A stretch of 6,980 nt of DNA. Origin: an uncultured Collinsella sp. (GTDB lineage: Bacteria; Actinomycetota; Coriobacteriia; Coriobacteriales; Coriobacteriaceae). The stretch is taken from assembly GCA_900554595.1 (NCBI GenBank), contig USHZ01000108.1:1-6980 (forward strand), written 5' to 3'. The notes under the pieces are model-generated. The model was not told where the DNA came from, searched no databases, and worked only from the letters and a program-made list of their open reading frames with translations. A program made the position numbers and the translations under genes. Below, piece after piece: positions 6,323 through 6,980 of this stretch; position 1 is the first letter of the stretch; each line of letters opens with the position of its first letter.

Positions 6323-6338
6323 TTTGTTGCACAACAAA
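6323..6338. promoter_or_regulatory. 16-bp inverted repeat TTTGTTGCACAACAAA (candidate operator, distal copy)
   Basis: Seven-base arms (TTTGTTG/CAACAAA) flank a central CA, and the core GTTGCACAAC matches the proximal palindrome except at one central position. It lies in the AT-richest stretch between recR and the kinase operon. The lack of a T tract and of a loop argues for a DNA-binding site rather than an RNA terminator. Confidence 0.5.
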
Positions 6339-6411
6339 TAAATGAACGCGCGCCCAATTATGAGTGCCCCGTGCGGCAGGCCGACGGAACATGCCGCGGA
6401 GCTGACACCGC

Positions 6412-6978
6412 CTAGATCGCGCGGCGGGCCTCGATAGCGCGGCCAAGCGTAAGCTCGTCGGCATACTCCAAGTCGCCGCCCACGGGAAGGCCGCTCGCAA
6501 GACGCGATACCTCAACGCCCAATGGCTTGATGGTGCGAGCAAGGTAGCTCGCCGTGGTCTCGCCCTCAATGTTGGGATTGGTGGCGATAATGACCTCGTG
6601 GATGTCCTCGTGGCCCAGGCGCGCCAGCAGCTCGCGGATATGCAGCTGCTCGGGACCGATCTTGTCCATGGGGCTGATCACGCCGCCCAGCACATGGTAC
6701 AGGCCATGGTAGCTGCCCGTACGCTCAATCGCCTGGACGTCGCGCGGCTCGCCCACCACGCAAATGCGAGTGGTATCGCGCATCGGGTCCTGGCAGATGG
6801 AGCACTCGTCGGCCGTGGCGTAGTTAAAGCAACGGCTACAAAAGTGGACCTCCTGCTTGACCTCCAGGATGGCCTCGGCCAGGCGGCGGGCCTCCTCGGC
6901 ATCGGCCTCGAGCAGGTAATAGGCTATGCGCTGGGCCGACTTGGGACCAATGCCCGGCAGACGGCCCAGCTCATCGAG
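6412..6978 (-). CDS. recR: Recombination mediator protein RecR (5' end cut by window edge)
   Basis: The frame runs from the right edge to TAG at 6412; 188 residues are visible and about 10 N-terminal residues are missing compared with the usual ~198-200. Visible elements in order: helix-hairpin-helix LPGIGPKSAQRIAYYLL (local 7-23), a four-cysteine zinc site FCSRC...ECSIC (Cys47, 50, 59, 62), then the Toprim domain from ICVVGEPRDVQAIE (72-85) through VISPMDKIGPE (100-110) and VIIATNPNIEGE (129-140), ending with the typical LPVGGDLEYADELTLGRAIEARR. RecR forms a DNA-clamping ring that works with RecO (and RecF) to load RecA at single-strand gaps. All key residues look intact. In many bacteria recR follows dnaX and a ybaB-like gene, which would lie beyond the right edge. 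No good terminator directly follows the stop, so some readthrough into the kinase operon is possible. Confidence 0.96.
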   Translation of the reverse strand, partial: LDELGRLPGIGPKSAQRIAYYLLEADAEEARRLAEAILEVKQEVHFCSRCFNYATADECSICQDPMRDTTRICVVGEPRDVQAIERTGSYHGLYHVLGGVISPMDKIGPEQLHIRELLARLGHEDIHEVIIATNPNIEGETTASYLARTIKPLGVEVSRLASGLPVGGDLEYADELTLGRAIEARRAI

Positions 6979-6980
6979 CA

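Noticed and set aside
6357..6362. CATAAT on the - strand as a -10 box after recR.
   Set aside because: Five of six matches, but no -35-like sequence at a workable distance upstream and no extended -10 TG.
6373..6397. Inverted repeat GCGGCA/TGCCGC with a 13-nt spacer just after the recR stop, as a recR terminator.
   Set aside because: Six-base arms, a long loop and no T tract on the - strand; not convincing.

Overview
The window looks like chromosomal DNA from a high-GC actinobacterium, most likely class Coriobacteriia (Collinsella/Olsenella-like). That placement is an inference from base composition and protein flavour; no rRNA or other decisive marker is present. There are six protein-coding loci in two convergent blocks, and no tRNA, rRNA, CRISPR array or insertion sequence that I can recognise.

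Left block, + strand (1-2580): the 3' part of a BaiN/HI0933-type NAD(P)/FAD-dependent oxidoreductase, overlapping by 4 nt a complete COG2509-type FAD-dependent dehydrogenase. Both are flavoproteins read from one transcript. The block ends in a strong hairpin (2584-2611) that also contains the stop codon of the converging gene.

Right block, - strand (2594-6978). Reading leftward, it holds the recR recombination mediator gene (5' end cut off by the window edge), then a 244-bp intergenic region with regulatory-looking structure, then a tightly packed three-gene operon. The operon encodes (a) a single-pass membrane protein with a Gly/Ser linker and an unrecognised cysteine/aromatic-rich extracytoplasmic module, (b) a Hanks-type Ser/Thr protein kinase with an intact catalytic core and four C-terminal membrane segments, and (c) an unrecognised, probably helical, soluble protein whose frame is broken by a one-base shift near 2903-2911. 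The junctions are an ATGA overlap (a/b) and a 3-nt gap with the Shine-Dalgarno encoded by the last kinase codons (b/c).

The intergenic region before the operon (6168-6411) carries two copies of the palindrome GTTGCRCAAC with centres 73 bp apart, an extended -10-like promoter, and an intrinsic-terminator-like hairpin just before the ribosome binding site. Together they suggest regulated transcription plus attenuation. The most plausible under-described system here is this operon: a kinase with almost no external domain of its own, co-translated with a separate membrane-anchored ectodomain protein and a cytoplasmic partner. A signalling role is inference; no ligand or substrate can be read from the sequence.
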